Of a stretch of 64,000 bases of DNA, positions 16,263-24,773 are shown piece by piece. The translations under genes and the position numbers were made by a program. A model generated the notes under the pieces. That model had not been told where the DNA came from. It did not search any database and saw nothing but the letters and a program-made list of their open reading frames with translations. The number at the start of each line of letters is the position of its first letter. The first letter of the stretch is position 1. This stretch comes from VAZQ01 sp963821505 (lineage in GTDB: Bacteria > Pseudomonadota > Alphaproteobacteria > Rhizobiales > Xanthobacteraceae). The stretch is from assembly GCA_963821505.1 (NCBI GenBank), contig CAWGEH010000026.1, forward strand, positions 1 through 64,000, in the 5' to 3' direction.

Positions 16263-17147
16263 TTATGCCCCGATCCGCATCAGTGCTGCCTTCAAGCCCT
16301 TGGCTAATTCCACGGCGTCGCCATAAGCCCAGAAATGCATGAAGATCAGCCGTGGCTCGTCATCCAGCATGTGATTGTGCACCGATGCCACTTCGATGTT
16401 GTTGGCCCGCAGGGCCTTGATCACGGGATTCACTTCAGTAGGGAGCAGCATGAAATCTCCGTTTATCGCGGCATTCTTGCCGTCGAGCTGGAAATTCAGC
16501 GGCGTGTTCATGCCCATGCTGCCTGGAATGGCGGCGCCCGTCGCGTGCACGTGCACATCGTTGCGGGGCACGGTGATGTGGAAGACGCCTCCCCCCATAC
16601 CGCCTTCATAGCCGATGATCCGCTCGATCTCCTTGGCGAGTTCGGGTTTTATCTCCGGGCTTGAAGGCGTCGAAATCAGCGGGGATTTGGTGAGCGCCAG
16701 CGCCTCCCGAATTCCCTTCGCCATCTCCACCTCGTTGCCACTGCCGACGAAATGGATGTACATGACCCGAGGATTCTCATGCAGGAGATGGTTATGGAGG
16801 GCGGATAACTCGATACCTCTCTCCTCAAGTTTGCTGATGACCGGATTGATCTCATCGTCGAGCAGCACGAGATCGCCATAGCTGACCGCAGCATTGCCTG
16901 ATTTGACGAACGCAGCCCAGCTCATGAGGGCCAAGGCAGGCTTGATGACTACGTTGCCGACTTTGACGGTCAGATCCGACCGCGGGAAGGAGACTTTGTA
17001 CATCTCTCCGGTGAGCTCGCCCTCCTTTCCCATGGCGTTTGCGATCCCAGCGGTATTCAGCCGCTGAACGTTGCTTTGGGCAAAGACGGGGCCTGCGACC
17101 AACAGGAGACCCACCACGAGCCCGGGCACCAGTTTGTAGGATTTCAT
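16263..17147 (-). CDS. DUF1259 (LppY/LpqO-like) secreted protein, copy 1
   Basis: Protein of 294 residues. Start 17147 has a perfect AAGGAGG 6 bases upstream. A signal peptide (about residues 1-24, ending VFAQS) is followed by two tandem halves. Each half has a GD-LL--E-NPVI strand, then HNHLLHENPR or HNHMLDDEPR, then a His-containing strand (IHF or MHF) and an ELAKGL- or EMAKGI-type helix. The repeated HNH-L...P...H cluster suggests a metal or haem site in each half. A paralogue is at 23735-24622. An exact Fnr box lies 68 bases upstream. Confidence 0.88.
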   Translation of the reverse strand: MKSYKLVPGLVVGLLLVAGPVFAQSNVQRLNTAGIANAMGKEGELTGEMYKVSFPRSDLTVKVGNVVIKPALALMSWAAFVKSGNAAVSYGDLVLLDDEINPVISKLEERGIELSALHNHLLHENPRVMYIHFVGSGNEVEMAKGIREALALTKSPLISTPSSPEIKPELAKEIERIIGYEGGMGGGVFHITVPRNDVHVHATGAAIPGSMGMNTPLNFQLDGKNAAINGDFMLLPTEVNPVIKALRANNIEVASVHNHMLDDEPRLIFMHFWAYGDAVELAKGLKAALMRIGA

Positions 17148-17214
17148 CGTTTCCTCCTTTGAACGCAAACTGCGTGGAAAAAACCAAGAAACATATTGTC
17201 ACGAGATCTGCTCA

Positions 17215-17228
17215 TTGATCCAAATCAA
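17215..17228 (-). promoter_or_regulatory. Exact Fnr/FixK box upstream of DUF1259 copy 1
   Basis: TTGATCCAAATCAA on the plus strand is an exact TTGAT-N4-ATCAA dyad. It is 68 bases upstream of the DUF1259 start and 113 bases beyond the stop of the dehydrogenase-like pseudogene. Oxygen-responsive control of the DUF1259, DUF1080-like, outer-membrane set is therefore likely, though unproven. Confidence 0.65.
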
Positions 17229-17340
17229 GCTCCTCCTCGGCTGTCACGTTAGCGACCAACGAAGAATTTGCTGGCGCATTCACAGGCGCCACCAAACCAC
17301 GCCGACTTCAGCACCTACGGCAATAAATTTGCGCCAGACA

Positions 17341-18588
17341 TTATTTGCCGACGCTCGCGCTGTCGTAGGTGACGCGATAGACCGCGCCGTTGAAGTCATC
17401 CGAGATCAGCATCGAACCGTCCTTGAGCACCAGCACGTCGGCCGGGCGTCCGAGATAATTGTTATTTTCGATGAAGCCCGTGATGAACGGATCAACCGAT
17501 CTCACCGTGCCGTTTTCGTTGAGTGACACCAGGGCGATGTCGCCGCCGAATTTCTTCGTTCAATTCCACGAGCCGTGGCGTGCGACCAAGATGGCATTGC
17601 GGTATTCCGACGGGAACATGCTCCCGGTATAGAATCGCATGCCCAGCGGGGCTGCATGCGGCCCCATTAATGCGACCGGTTTCGTGAACTCGTCACACGA
17701 GCGTCCCCAGCCGAATTCCTGGTCCGGGATGTTGCCTTGGTGACAATATGGATATCCGAAATTGTCCTTGCCCGGTTGGGTGAGCCGATTGAGCTTGTCC
17801 TGCGGTATGTCCTCCGACAGCCAATCGCGGCTGTTTTCGGTGAAGTAGAGCTGCCGTAACACCGGATGCCAGTCCATTCCGACGACCTGGCAAATCCCGC
17901 GCGCCACGACTTCCGCGCCGCTGCCGTCAAGATTGATACGACGGAGCTGCGCGTGGGCGGGCGACGGCATGCAGATATTGCAGGGTGCGCCAACGTTGAA
18001 ATAGAGCTTGTTGTCGGGACCGATGGCGAGGAACTTCCAGCCGTGCGCCTCGTCTTTGGGCAGATCGTCGTAGATCACGACCGGCTTGGGCGCGTTATCG
18101 AGCTTGGCCTCGACGTTCTCGACCTTGGAGATCTTCGAGAGTTCGGCGATGTAGAGCGTGCCGTGGTCGAAAGCGAGGCCGTTCGGGCGATAGAGTCCCG
18201 AGTAGAGCGTCTTGACCTCGTGTCTGCCGGCTTGGTCAGTGATAGCGTAGATCTTGTCTAAGAGCCGGGTGCTAACGAACACGGTGCCCTTGTCGCCTTG
18301 CCGCAATGAACGCGCATTCGCGAGACCGCTTGCATAGACTTCGATCTTGAATCCTTTGGGTGCTTTCAACTTTGCAGTTGGTAATTTATCGGCTTCCGTG
18401 GCGAGCGGTGGCGGTGCGATCGGCGCGAGCTTGGCCCCAATTGCCGTCTCAGGTCGACCCTGCGCCCATGGCGGAGGGGCCTCCGACGCTGCAGGCGTCT
18501 GCTGGGCGGCCGCCGGCCACGCGACGGCGAGCGTTCCAATGGTTCCAGCGAGCAGCAAATAGCGCCGACTTGCGGAGCACATGATCAT
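17341..18588 (-). pseudogene. PQQ-type sorbosone/glucose dehydrogenase-like beta-propeller, one in-frame stop
   Basis: A 415-codon frame is interrupted once. The signal peptide (about residues 8-29) and six-bladed propeller (VFVSTRLLDKIYAIT, GLYRPNGLAFDHGTLYIAEL, DEAHGWKFLAIGPDNKLYFN, MDWHPVLRQLYFTEN) match soluble sorbosone dehydrogenase-like enzymes. At 17560-17562 the sequence reads HGSWN-stop-TKKFGGDIAL, where the family has Arg: a CGA to TGA change. The same frame continues to the normal end (GRPADVLVLKDGSMLISDDF). GGGAGG supports the start at 18588. The first 343 residues could still be made. CxxC-like NICMPSP is present. Confidence 0.85.
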
Positions 18589-18677
18589 GTTGATCCTCCC
18601 TTTGGCGAAGCTGGACTTTTATCGATGGCATGGCCATCGAGAGCGGCGATGCGAAGCCTGTCAAAAGCGAACTCGGC

Positions 18678-19034
18678 TCACTCCCCGCCCCATCTAGGAA
18701 AAACAATTTCGATCCTGCGAGAGCGCGGCTCGACGATAGCCACCAGTTCTTCGACGACAACGTAACGGCGGTCGCGAAGTTGCGGCGCTAACTCCACGGC
18801 ATCGGAAGGAAGCGCGTAGAGCGGGATGTCCGAAGGCACCACGCCGTCGACGGCAACCGAAAAAGACGGGTTTGCGAGGGGCGCCGTTTGCTTCGTGATC
18901 AGCTTGGAGATCTTCGTCTTTTGCTCGAGTGAGAGCAACTCGGCTTTGGACGCCGCGGACTGCGACGATGTTTGAGCCGCAGCGGCGGAAACGAGGAAAC
19001 AAGCGCCCGCGGCAAGAGCCAAGATCCTATGCAT
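18678..19034 (-). CDS. DUF1236-family secreted protein
   Basis: Protein of 118 residues with a signal peptide (MHRILALAAGACFLVSAAAA). The mature part has SFSVAVDGVVPSDIPLYALP and the family end RRYVVVEELVAIVEPRSRRI. DUF1236 proteins are small periplasmic proteins of rhizobia without known function. It is the first gene of the minus-strand arm and is divergent from chrB, with a 142-base shared control region. Confidence 0.82.
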   Translation of the reverse strand: MHRILALAAGACFLVSAAAAQTSSQSAASKAELLSLEQKTKISKLITKQTAPLANPSFSVAVDGVVPSDIPLYALPSDAVELAPQLRDRRYVVVEELVAIVEPRSRRIEIVFPRWGGE

Positions 19035-19112
19035 GCAGACCTCCCGGTTATGGGCAGACCCTGTCGGTCGAACTTCCCGACCAGCCTTTCCTGCCCAGCC
19101 CCGGCCCGGCTA

Positions 19113-19169
19113 CATTTCAAGCTCAAATGATACATGTGTTGCATCTGCATTTCAACGTTGATACAGTGT
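19113..19169. promoter_or_regulatory. Direct-repeat operator candidate in the DUF1236/chrB divergent region
   Basis: Two composite direct repeats occur: CATTTCAA at 19113 and 19148, and TGATACATGTGT at 19128 and TGATACAGTGT at 19159, the latter pair spaced 31 bases, about three helical turns. They lie 8-64 bases before chrB and 79-135 bases before DUF1236. ChrB of characterised chr operons is a chromate-responsive regulator of its own promoter, so these are candidate ChrB sites. Confidence 0.5.
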
Positions 19170-19176
19170 CGATCTC

Positions 19177-20169
19177 ATGAATGTCGGAGCACCCAGGACG
19201 CTGGCGTACAGCTGGCTGCTGCTCATCCATCAACTGCCGGCGAAGCCGGCCTATCTCCGGGTCAAGATCTGGCGCCGGCTGCAGGATCTCGGCGCCATCG
19301 CGGTCAAGAACGCGGTGCATGCGTTGCCGATGAACGAGGAGACCCAGGAGGATTTTGAGTGGCTGTTGCGCGAGATCGTCGAAGGAGGCGGTGAGGCGAT
19401 CGTCTGCGAGGCGCGTCTGATCGACGGACTTTCCGACGAGGAGGTGCGGGCGCTGTTCGACCGGGCTCGCGACGCCGACTACGAGGACTTGGCCAAGAGC
19501 GCGCGCACCTTGACCAAGTCACTGCGGCCCAACGCAAAGCCCGACGCGATCGCCGAGCTTCGCACGCAGGTTGCTCGCCTGCGCAAGCGCCTAGCCGAGG
19601 TGGTTTCGATCGATTTCTTCGGCGCCATCGGTCGCGAAAAGGCGGAGAGCTTGCTCCGGGGTCTGGAAACTCGATTGAACGAGGACGAGGCGGTGACGGA
19701 CAAAACGACGGTCGATCCTGCGGCAAGCGCCTTGGGGGCTCTTCGCGACAGAACCTGGGTCACGCGACAAGGCGTCTACGTCGATCGGATCGCCAGCGCC
19801 TGGCTGATACGTCGCTTCATCGACCCCGATGCCCGCTTCAAATTCGTGTCCGGCAAAGGGTATCGCCCGAACGAAGGCGAGCTACGCTTCGACATGTTCG
19901 AGGCCGAGTTCACCCACGAGGGCGACAAATGCACGTTCGAGGTGCTGCTCGAGCGCGCCGCGCTCAACGACCCCGCGCTGCGCGCCATTGCTGAGATCAT
20001 CCACGACATCGACCTGAAGGACGACAAGTTCGGCCGCACCGAAGTGGCCGGCATCCGGACGCTGATCGAAGGCATCAGCGTCGCGACGAAGGATGACTCG
20101 GAGCGGCTTACCCGAGGCAGCGAGGTGTTCAACAACCTCTACGAATTTTTCAAGAAGAAACGCCGCTAG
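19177..20169 (+). CDS. chrB: Chromate resistance regulator ChrB
   Basis: Protein of 330 residues with the two-domain ChrB layout: an N-terminal domain (about 1-150: YSWLLLIHQLPAKPAYLRVK with a basic, DNA-binding-like surface and AVHALPMNEE) and a C-terminal domain (about 195-325) with VYVDRIASAWLIRRFIDPDA, EFTHEGDKCTFEVLL and a final NNLYEFFKKKRR. In characterised chr operons ChrB is the chromate-responsive activator or sensor. It is the first gene of the plus-strand island arm. No strong ribosome binding site is seen before 19177. Confidence 0.92.
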   Translation: MNVGAPRTLAYSWLLLIHQLPAKPAYLRVKIWRRLQDLGAIAVKNAVHALPMNEETQEDFEWLLREIVEGGGEAIVCEARLIDGLSDEEVRALFDRARDADYEDLAKSARTLTKSLRPNAKPDAIAELRTQVARLRKRLAEVVSIDFFGAIGREKAESLLRGLETRLNEDEAVTDKTTVDPAASALGALRDRTWVTRQGVYVDRIASAWLIRRFIDPDARFKFVSGKGYRPNEGELRFDMFEAEFTHEGDKCTFEVLLERAALNDPALRAIAEIIHDIDLKDDKFGRTEVAGIRTLIEGISVATKDDSERLTRGSEVFNNLYEFFKKKRR

Positions 20170-20208
20170 CAGGACTGTTACCGACGAAGATGCTCGAGGT
20201 GAATCGTC

Positions 20209-21027
20209 ATGGAGCAAACTCTTCCTTCAATCTCGCCGGTCGACCTTTATGCCCGGCTCGGTACCGCCTCCGCGCCGACCGTTGTGGATGTTCGGCGTCC
20301 CGCCGATTTTGCGAAGGCCGGCGAGCTCATCGTATCTGCGTTCCATCGGCCCCCGGATGACGTGGAGCGCTGGCGGAAGGACCTGCCCGGCGGACGCCAG
20401 GTGGTCGTGCATTGCGTGCATGGGCGTGAGGTCAGCCAAGGCGTAACCGCTGCCCTGCGCACGGCAGGCGTCGATGCAGTCTATCTGCGGGACGGGATTG
20501 CCGGCTGGATTGCCGAGGGTCTTCCAACGCACCGAACGGTGGGCGCGATGCCGGGCAAGTGGGTGACGCGAGAGCGCCCGAAGATCGACCGCATCGCTTG
20601 TCCGTGGCTGATCCGGCGTTTCATCGATCCGCAGGCGGAGTTCATCTACGTCCCGGCCAAAGATGTTCTCAGCGTCGCCAAAGAGACGGGTGGAACGCCT
20701 TACGATATCGACGGCGTTGAATTCTCCCATGAAGGCGAGCGCTGCTCGTTCGATACCATCCTGCGCATCTACGGCATCAAGGATCCGGCGCTCGACCATT
20801 TGGCGGAAATCGTCAGAGGCGCCGACACTTCGCGCCACGATCTGACCCCGCAGTGCGGCGGCCTGTTCGCCATCTCGTTGGGCCTGTCCGCAAACTTCCC
20901 GAACGACCACGAAATGCTCGGGCACGGGATGGTGATGTACGACGCGCTCTATACCTGGTGTCGCAAGCTCCAGGCGGAGACCCACAACTGGCCGGCCACG
21001 CGCATGAAAGAGGCCCGACGTGGCTGA
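20209..21027 (+). CDS. Rhodanese domain fused to a ChrB C-terminal domain
   Basis: Protein of 272 residues. Residues 1-110 are a rhodanese-like domain with a retained active-site Cys in VVVHCVHGREVSQG. Residues about 125-260 are a ChrB C-terminal domain (RIACPWLIRRFIDPQAEFIY, VEFSHEGERCSFDTILRIYG). It lacks the ChrB DNA-binding N-terminus, so it is probably a sensor or redox enzyme (sulfur transfer or chromate chemistry), not a regulator. It starts 39 bases after chrB and overlaps chrA by 8 bases. Confidence 0.88.
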   Translation: MEQTLPSISPVDLYARLGTASAPTVVDVRRPADFAKAGELIVSAFHRPPDDVERWRKDLPGGRQVVVHCVHGREVSQGVTAALRTAGVDAVYLRDGIAGWIAEGLPTHRTVGAMPGKWVTRERPKIDRIACPWLIRRFIDPQAEFIYVPAKDVLSVAKETGGTPYDIDGVEFSHEGERCSFDTILRIYGIKDPALDHLAEIVRGADTSRHDLTPQCGGLFAISLGLSANFPNDHEMLGHGMVMYDALYTWCRKLQAETHNWPATRMKEARRG

Positions 21028-22417
21028 ACTCTCGATTGCGGAGGCGGATCAATACGCCTCGCGACACGGAGTGTCGCTGCGAGAAGCGTTTCGGGTATGG
21101 CTTCGCGTCGCCCTGCTCAGCTTCGGAGGGCCTGCCGGGCAAATTGCGGTGATGCACCGCATCCTGGTCGAGGAGAAGCGATGGATTTCCGAGAGTCGTT
21201 TCTTGCATGCGCTCAACTATTGCATGCTGTTGCCCGGCCCCGAAGCGCAGCAACTCGCGACCTATATCGGCTGGCTGATGCATCGGACGCTCGGCGGCAT
21301 CATGGCCGGCGTCCTTTTTGTCGTGCCCGGCATTATCTCGATCATGGCGCTGAGCTACGTCTACGCCGCGTGGGGCCAGGTTCCCATCATCGTTGCGCTG
21401 TTCTTCGGGTTAAAGGCCGCCGTTCTTGCAATCGTGCTTGAAGCGGTGTCTCGCATCGGCAAGCGCGCGCTCAGGAACCGCGTGATGCTTGCGATCGCCG
21501 CGCTCGCGTTCATTGGGATATTTTTCTTCGACGTCCCGTTTCCCATCATCGTGTTCGGCGCAGCCTTCATCGGCTTCGTCGGCGGCAAGCTCGGCCTTGC
21601 CGCCTTTCAAGGCGGCGACGGGCACGGCGGCAGGGGCAAGCCGCCCGCGAGCGACAGCGTGCTGGGAGAAACATTGCCCGAACATGCCCGGCCGACCGTG
21701 GCGCGCGCATTGGCCGTCTCAGCGATCTGGCTCGCACTCTGGCTCGTTCCGGTCGTGGCGCTCCTCGCCACATTGGGCGGCGCCAATGTCTTCAGCCAGA
21801 TCGCGCTTTTCTTCAGCAAGATGGCGATGGTGACGTTCGGCGGTGCCTACGCGGTTCTCGCCTATGTCGCCCAGCAGGCGGTCGAGCATTACGGCTGGGT
21901 CAAGCCCGGCGAGATGCTCGACGGTCTCGGAATGGCCGAGACGACGCCGGGTCCGCTGATCATGGTTCTGCAGTTCGTGGGCTTCATGGCGGCGTACCGG
22001 GATCCGGGCGCGCTGTCGCCGATGGTGGCGGGGACGCTGGGCGGCCTGCTCGCAACCTGGGTCACGTTCACGCCCTGCTTTCTCTGGATCTTCCTCGGGG
22101 CTCCGTTCATCGAGACCTTGCGCGGGAACAAGGCGCTCAACGCCGCGCTGTCCGCCATCACCGCGGCGGTGGTCGGCGTCGTTTTGAACCTGGCGATCTG
22201 GTTCGCGATCCATACGGTATTTCGCGAAACCGTGCCGGTGCGCGTTCCCCCACTCGACTTTGCTGCGCCGAATCTCCTCAGCGTCGACCCGTGGGCTCTG
22301 GTGCTGTCGGTCTCCGCCGCGATTGCGATCTTTCGGTTCAAGGCCGGCATGATCCAGACGCTGGCCGTCTGCTGCCTGGCGGGGATTGTTCTCTATCTGC
22401 TGGGAGCGATCCTATGA
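21020..22417 (+). CDS. chrA: Chromate transporter ChrA
   Basis: Inner-membrane chromate exporter of 465 residues, GTG start. It is a long-chain CHR protein with two homologous halves. The first has SFGGPAGQIAVMHRILVEEK and LNYCMLLPGPEAQQLATYIG; the second has TFGGAYAVLAYVAQQAVEHY and TTPGPLIMVLQFVGFMAAYR. About ten or more transmembrane helices are evident, with a Gly/Lys-rich linker near residue 200. It overlaps both neighbours (GTG inside the upstream gene, ATGA with the downstream gene), so it is tightly coupled. Confidence 0.96.
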   Translation: MAELSIAEADQYASRHGVSLREAFRVWLRVALLSFGGPAGQIAVMHRILVEEKRWISESRFLHALNYCMLLPGPEAQQLATYIGWLMHRTLGGIMAGVLFVVPGIISIMALSYVYAAWGQVPIIVALFFGLKAAVLAIVLEAVSRIGKRALRNRVMLAIAALAFIGIFFFDVPFPIIVFGAAFIGFVGGKLGLAAFQGGDGHGGRGKPPASDSVLGETLPEHARPTVARALAVSAIWLALWLVPVVALLATLGGANVFSQIALFFSKMAMVTFGGAYAVLAYVAQQAVEHYGWVKPGEMLDGLGMAETTPGPLIMVLQFVGFMAAYRDPGALSPMVAGTLGGLLATWVTFTPCFLWIFLGAPFIETLRGNKALNAALSAITAAVVGVVLNLAIWFAIHTVFRETVPVRVPPLDFAAPNLLSVDPWALVLSVSAAIAIFRFKAGMIQTLAVCCLAGIVLYLLGAIL

Positions 22418-23091
22418 CAGGCCGAACAATAGTTCTTCGCGCGATTTCGGCCGCCATGCTGGCCGCATGCATGATTGCGCCGGCATCTGCTGTGGACGAC
22501 GAGACAGTCACCAACTTCAGCGAAAACAGGGTCGGCGCGCCGCCCGAAGACTTCGATTTCGGGATCACGGGCCCGGGCCAACCCGGCCGATGGATCGTGG
22601 TTCGCGATGTGACGGCGATGGGAGGCGTTGCCATCGAGCAATCCAGCTCGGATCCGACGGAGGAACGGTTCCCGCTCGCGATCTACAAGCCTTTATCCCT
22701 CAGGAACGCCGCGGTGCGCGTCCGTTTGAAGGTGATCAAGGGAACGATGCAGACCGCCGGCATGGCCTTCCGTGTCGTGGACGCGGATGACTATTACGTC
22801 GTGAGCGCGAGCGCGCTGGAAGAACGGGTCGATCTGTTTCGTGTGCTGGCGGGTAAGATGGAGCGGATCGGGGGCACCGACGCCTACGTCGCCCTCAACT
22901 ATTGGCACGTGCTCGGCGTCGTGGCGGACCGTGATCATTTCGCGATTTCGCTGGATGGCAGGCCGCTCTTCACGGTTTCAGATCGCACCTTCTTGAAGGA
23001 AGGCCGCATCGGCCTCTGGACCGAAGAGGACACCGTCACGCGATTCGATCGGCTCGAGATCACGGCTCTTCCATGGTCGGAGGACCGCTGA
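22414..23091 (+). CDS. DUF1080/LamG-like secreted protein, copy 2
   Basis: Protein of 225 residues. A signal peptide (about 1-26, ending PASA) precedes a single ConA-like domain with GMAFRVVDADDYYVVSASAL, HVLGVVADRDHFAISLDGRP and GRIGLWTEEDTVTRFDRLEI. It has the same core pattern as the proteins at 15551-16183 and 29958-30683 but is the most divergent. It is translationally coupled to chrA (ATGA) and to the superoxide dismutase gene (TGATG), which ties this lectin-like fold directly to chromate resistance. Confidence 0.82.
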   Translation: MTGRTIVLRAISAAMLAACMIAPASAVDDETVTNFSENRVGAPPEDFDFGITGPGQPGRWIVVRDVTAMGGVAIEQSSSDPTEERFPLAIYKPLSLRNAAVRVRLKVIKGTMQTAGMAFRVVDADDYYVVSASALEERVDLFRVLAGKMERIGGTDAYVALNYWHVLGVVADRDHFAISLDGRPLFTVSDRTFLKEGRIGLWTEEDTVTRFDRLEITALPWSEDR

Positions 23092-23732
23092 TGTCGTACC
23101 GAATGAAGCCGCTGTCCTGCGACCCGGCCAAGATCAAGGGCATGTCCGAGCGGCTGATCGTCAGCCACTACGAGAACAACTACGGCGGGGCGGTCAAGCG
23201 TCTCAACCTGATCGACGAGCAGCTCGCGGAGCTCGATTACGCGAGCGCCGCCGGCTTTCTCGTCAACGGCCTCAAGCGCGAGCAGCTCGTCGCGATGAAC
23301 TCGATGATCTTGCACGAGCTGTTTTTCGACGGGCTTGGGGACGGAAGCGATCCCGGCCCGGCGCTGCGCGACGCGCTCGCGCGCGATTTCGGGTCGTTCG
23401 ACCGCTGGCGATCGGAATTCGTGGCGATGGGCAAGGCGCTCGGCGGCGGCTCCGGATGGGTGCTGCTGTCATGGTCGCCGCGCGACCGCAAGCTCGTCAA
23501 CCAATGGGCGTCCGACCATTGTCACACATTGGCGGGCGGCACCCCGATTCTCGCGCTCGATATGTACGAGCACTCCTATCACATGGACTTCGGCGCCAAG
23601 GCGGCGAGTTACGTCGACACCTTCATGGATGTCATCCGCTGGAACAATTTGGAGCGACTGCTTGTTCAAGCGACAGACAGTCGAGGAATTGGGGGCGCTA
23701 TCGAGCAGGAAGCTCAACTCAGGAGGTCATGA
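23091..23732 (+). CDS. chrC: Fe/Mn superoxide dismutase of the chr operon (ChrC-like)
   Basis: Converts superoxide to peroxide and oxygen. The protein has 213 residues. Metal ligands fit the family: His in SHYENNYGGAV, His in MILHELFFDG, and Asp and His in DMYEHSYHMDFGAKAASYVD. No signal peptide is seen, so it is cytosolic. In Ochrobactrum-type chrBACF operons the chrC gene encodes such an enzyme, protecting against radicals from chromate reduction. It begins at the stop of the DUF1080-like gene and ends 3 bases before the DUF1259 gene. Confidence 0.93.
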   Translation: MSYRMKPLSCDPAKIKGMSERLIVSHYENNYGGAVKRLNLIDEQLAELDYASAAGFLVNGLKREQLVAMNSMILHELFFDGLGDGSDPGPALRDALARDFGSFDRWRSEFVAMGKALGGGSGWVLLSWSPRDRKLVNQWASDHCHTLAGGTPILALDMYEHSYHMDFGAKAASYVDTFMDVIRWNNLERLLVQATDSRGIGGAIEQEAQLRRS

Positions 23733-23734
23733 TC

Positions 23735-24622
23735 ATGCGTGCTTTTTATGTGCTCGCGATTGGCGCACTGACTACGATTGCCACCGCCGCCAGGGCCCAG
23801 GAGATCGATTGGAAGAAGGTCGACGAAGCGCTTGGCAGAACCGCCGCGGTATCCGGCGATGTTCATCGCTATGGATTTCCACGCACCGACCTCACGGTGA
23901 CGCTCGACGGCGTCACCATCAAGCCGGCGCTGGCGCTCGGTGGCTGGACGGCGTTCAAGCCGGCGCACGGCGGCGCGATGGTGATGGGTGACCTCGTCCT
24001 GCTCCAGACTGAGATCAACCCGGTCATGGCCAAGCTGATCGAGAACGGTCTCGAGATCACTGCCGTGCACAATCACTTGCTGCGCGCCAATCCGCTGACG
24101 TTCTACATGCACGTCGGCGGGCACGGCGATCCGGTGAAGCTCGCGACGGCGCTGCACACTGCCTTGGCGGCAAGCAAGACGCCCCTGGCCGCGCCGGCGG
24201 CTGCGGCTCCGCCGCCCGCGGTCGATCTCGACACCGCCCAGCTCGATCAGATCATCGGCGCCAAGGGCCAAGCCGTCGGCGGGGTCTACCAGTTCGGGGT
24301 GCCGCGCCGCGAACCGGTCAGCGACAACGGGATGCAAATGAGCCCGGCCGGGCCCATGGGCGTGGCGACGGGCATCAACTTCCAGCCGACCGGCGGCGGC
24401 AAGGCCGCCATCACCGGCGACTTCGTGCTCGCGGGCGAGGAAGTCAACCCGGTGATCAAGGCCCTGCGGTCGAACGGCATCGAGGTAACCGCGGTCCACA
24501 GCCATATGCTGACCGAGCAGCCCCGGCTGTTCTTCCTGCACTTCTGGGCCAATGACGACGCGATCAAGCTCGCCAAGGGGCTGCGCGCCGCGCTCGACAA
24601 GACGGCGAGCGTGAAGAGCTGA
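23735..24622 (+). CDS. DUF1259 (LppY/LpqO-like) secreted protein, copy 2
   Basis: Protein of 295 residues. AGGAGG at 23721 is 8 bases before ATG 23735; an ATG at 23729 is possible but too close. It has a signal peptide ending AARAQ, then two DUF1259 halves: GDLVLLQTEINPVMAKLIEN with HNHLLRANP and MHVGG, and GDFVLAGEEVNPVIKALRSN with HSHMLTEQPR and HFWA. The second half has HSH where copy 1 has HNH. An Ala/Pro linker separates the halves near residue 155. Partner of chrA and the dismutase by position. Confidence 0.88.
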   Translation: MRAFYVLAIGALTTIATAARAQEIDWKKVDEALGRTAAVSGDVHRYGFPRTDLTVTLDGVTIKPALALGGWTAFKPAHGGAMVMGDLVLLQTEINPVMAKLIENGLEITAVHNHLLRANPLTFYMHVGGHGDPVKLATALHTALAASKTPLAAPAAAAPPPAVDLDTAQLDQIIGAKGQAVGGVYQFGVPRREPVSDNGMQMSPAGPMGVATGINFQPTGGGKAAITGDFVLAGEEVNPVIKALRSNGIEVTAVHSHMLTEQPRLFFLHFWANDDAIKLAKGLRAALDKTASVKS

Positions 24623-24773
24623 GTGCGGCAATCGAGTACGCAACGCCGTTGGGTCGCGATCGAAGCGACCCAACTCCGTCCGTCACGCACGCACTTTTTC
24701 GGTGCCGCAACCGAAGAGCGGAAGGGCAACGCCGGAAGCACGAATCCCTCGCAACCTGATGATGGAGGCCGAC

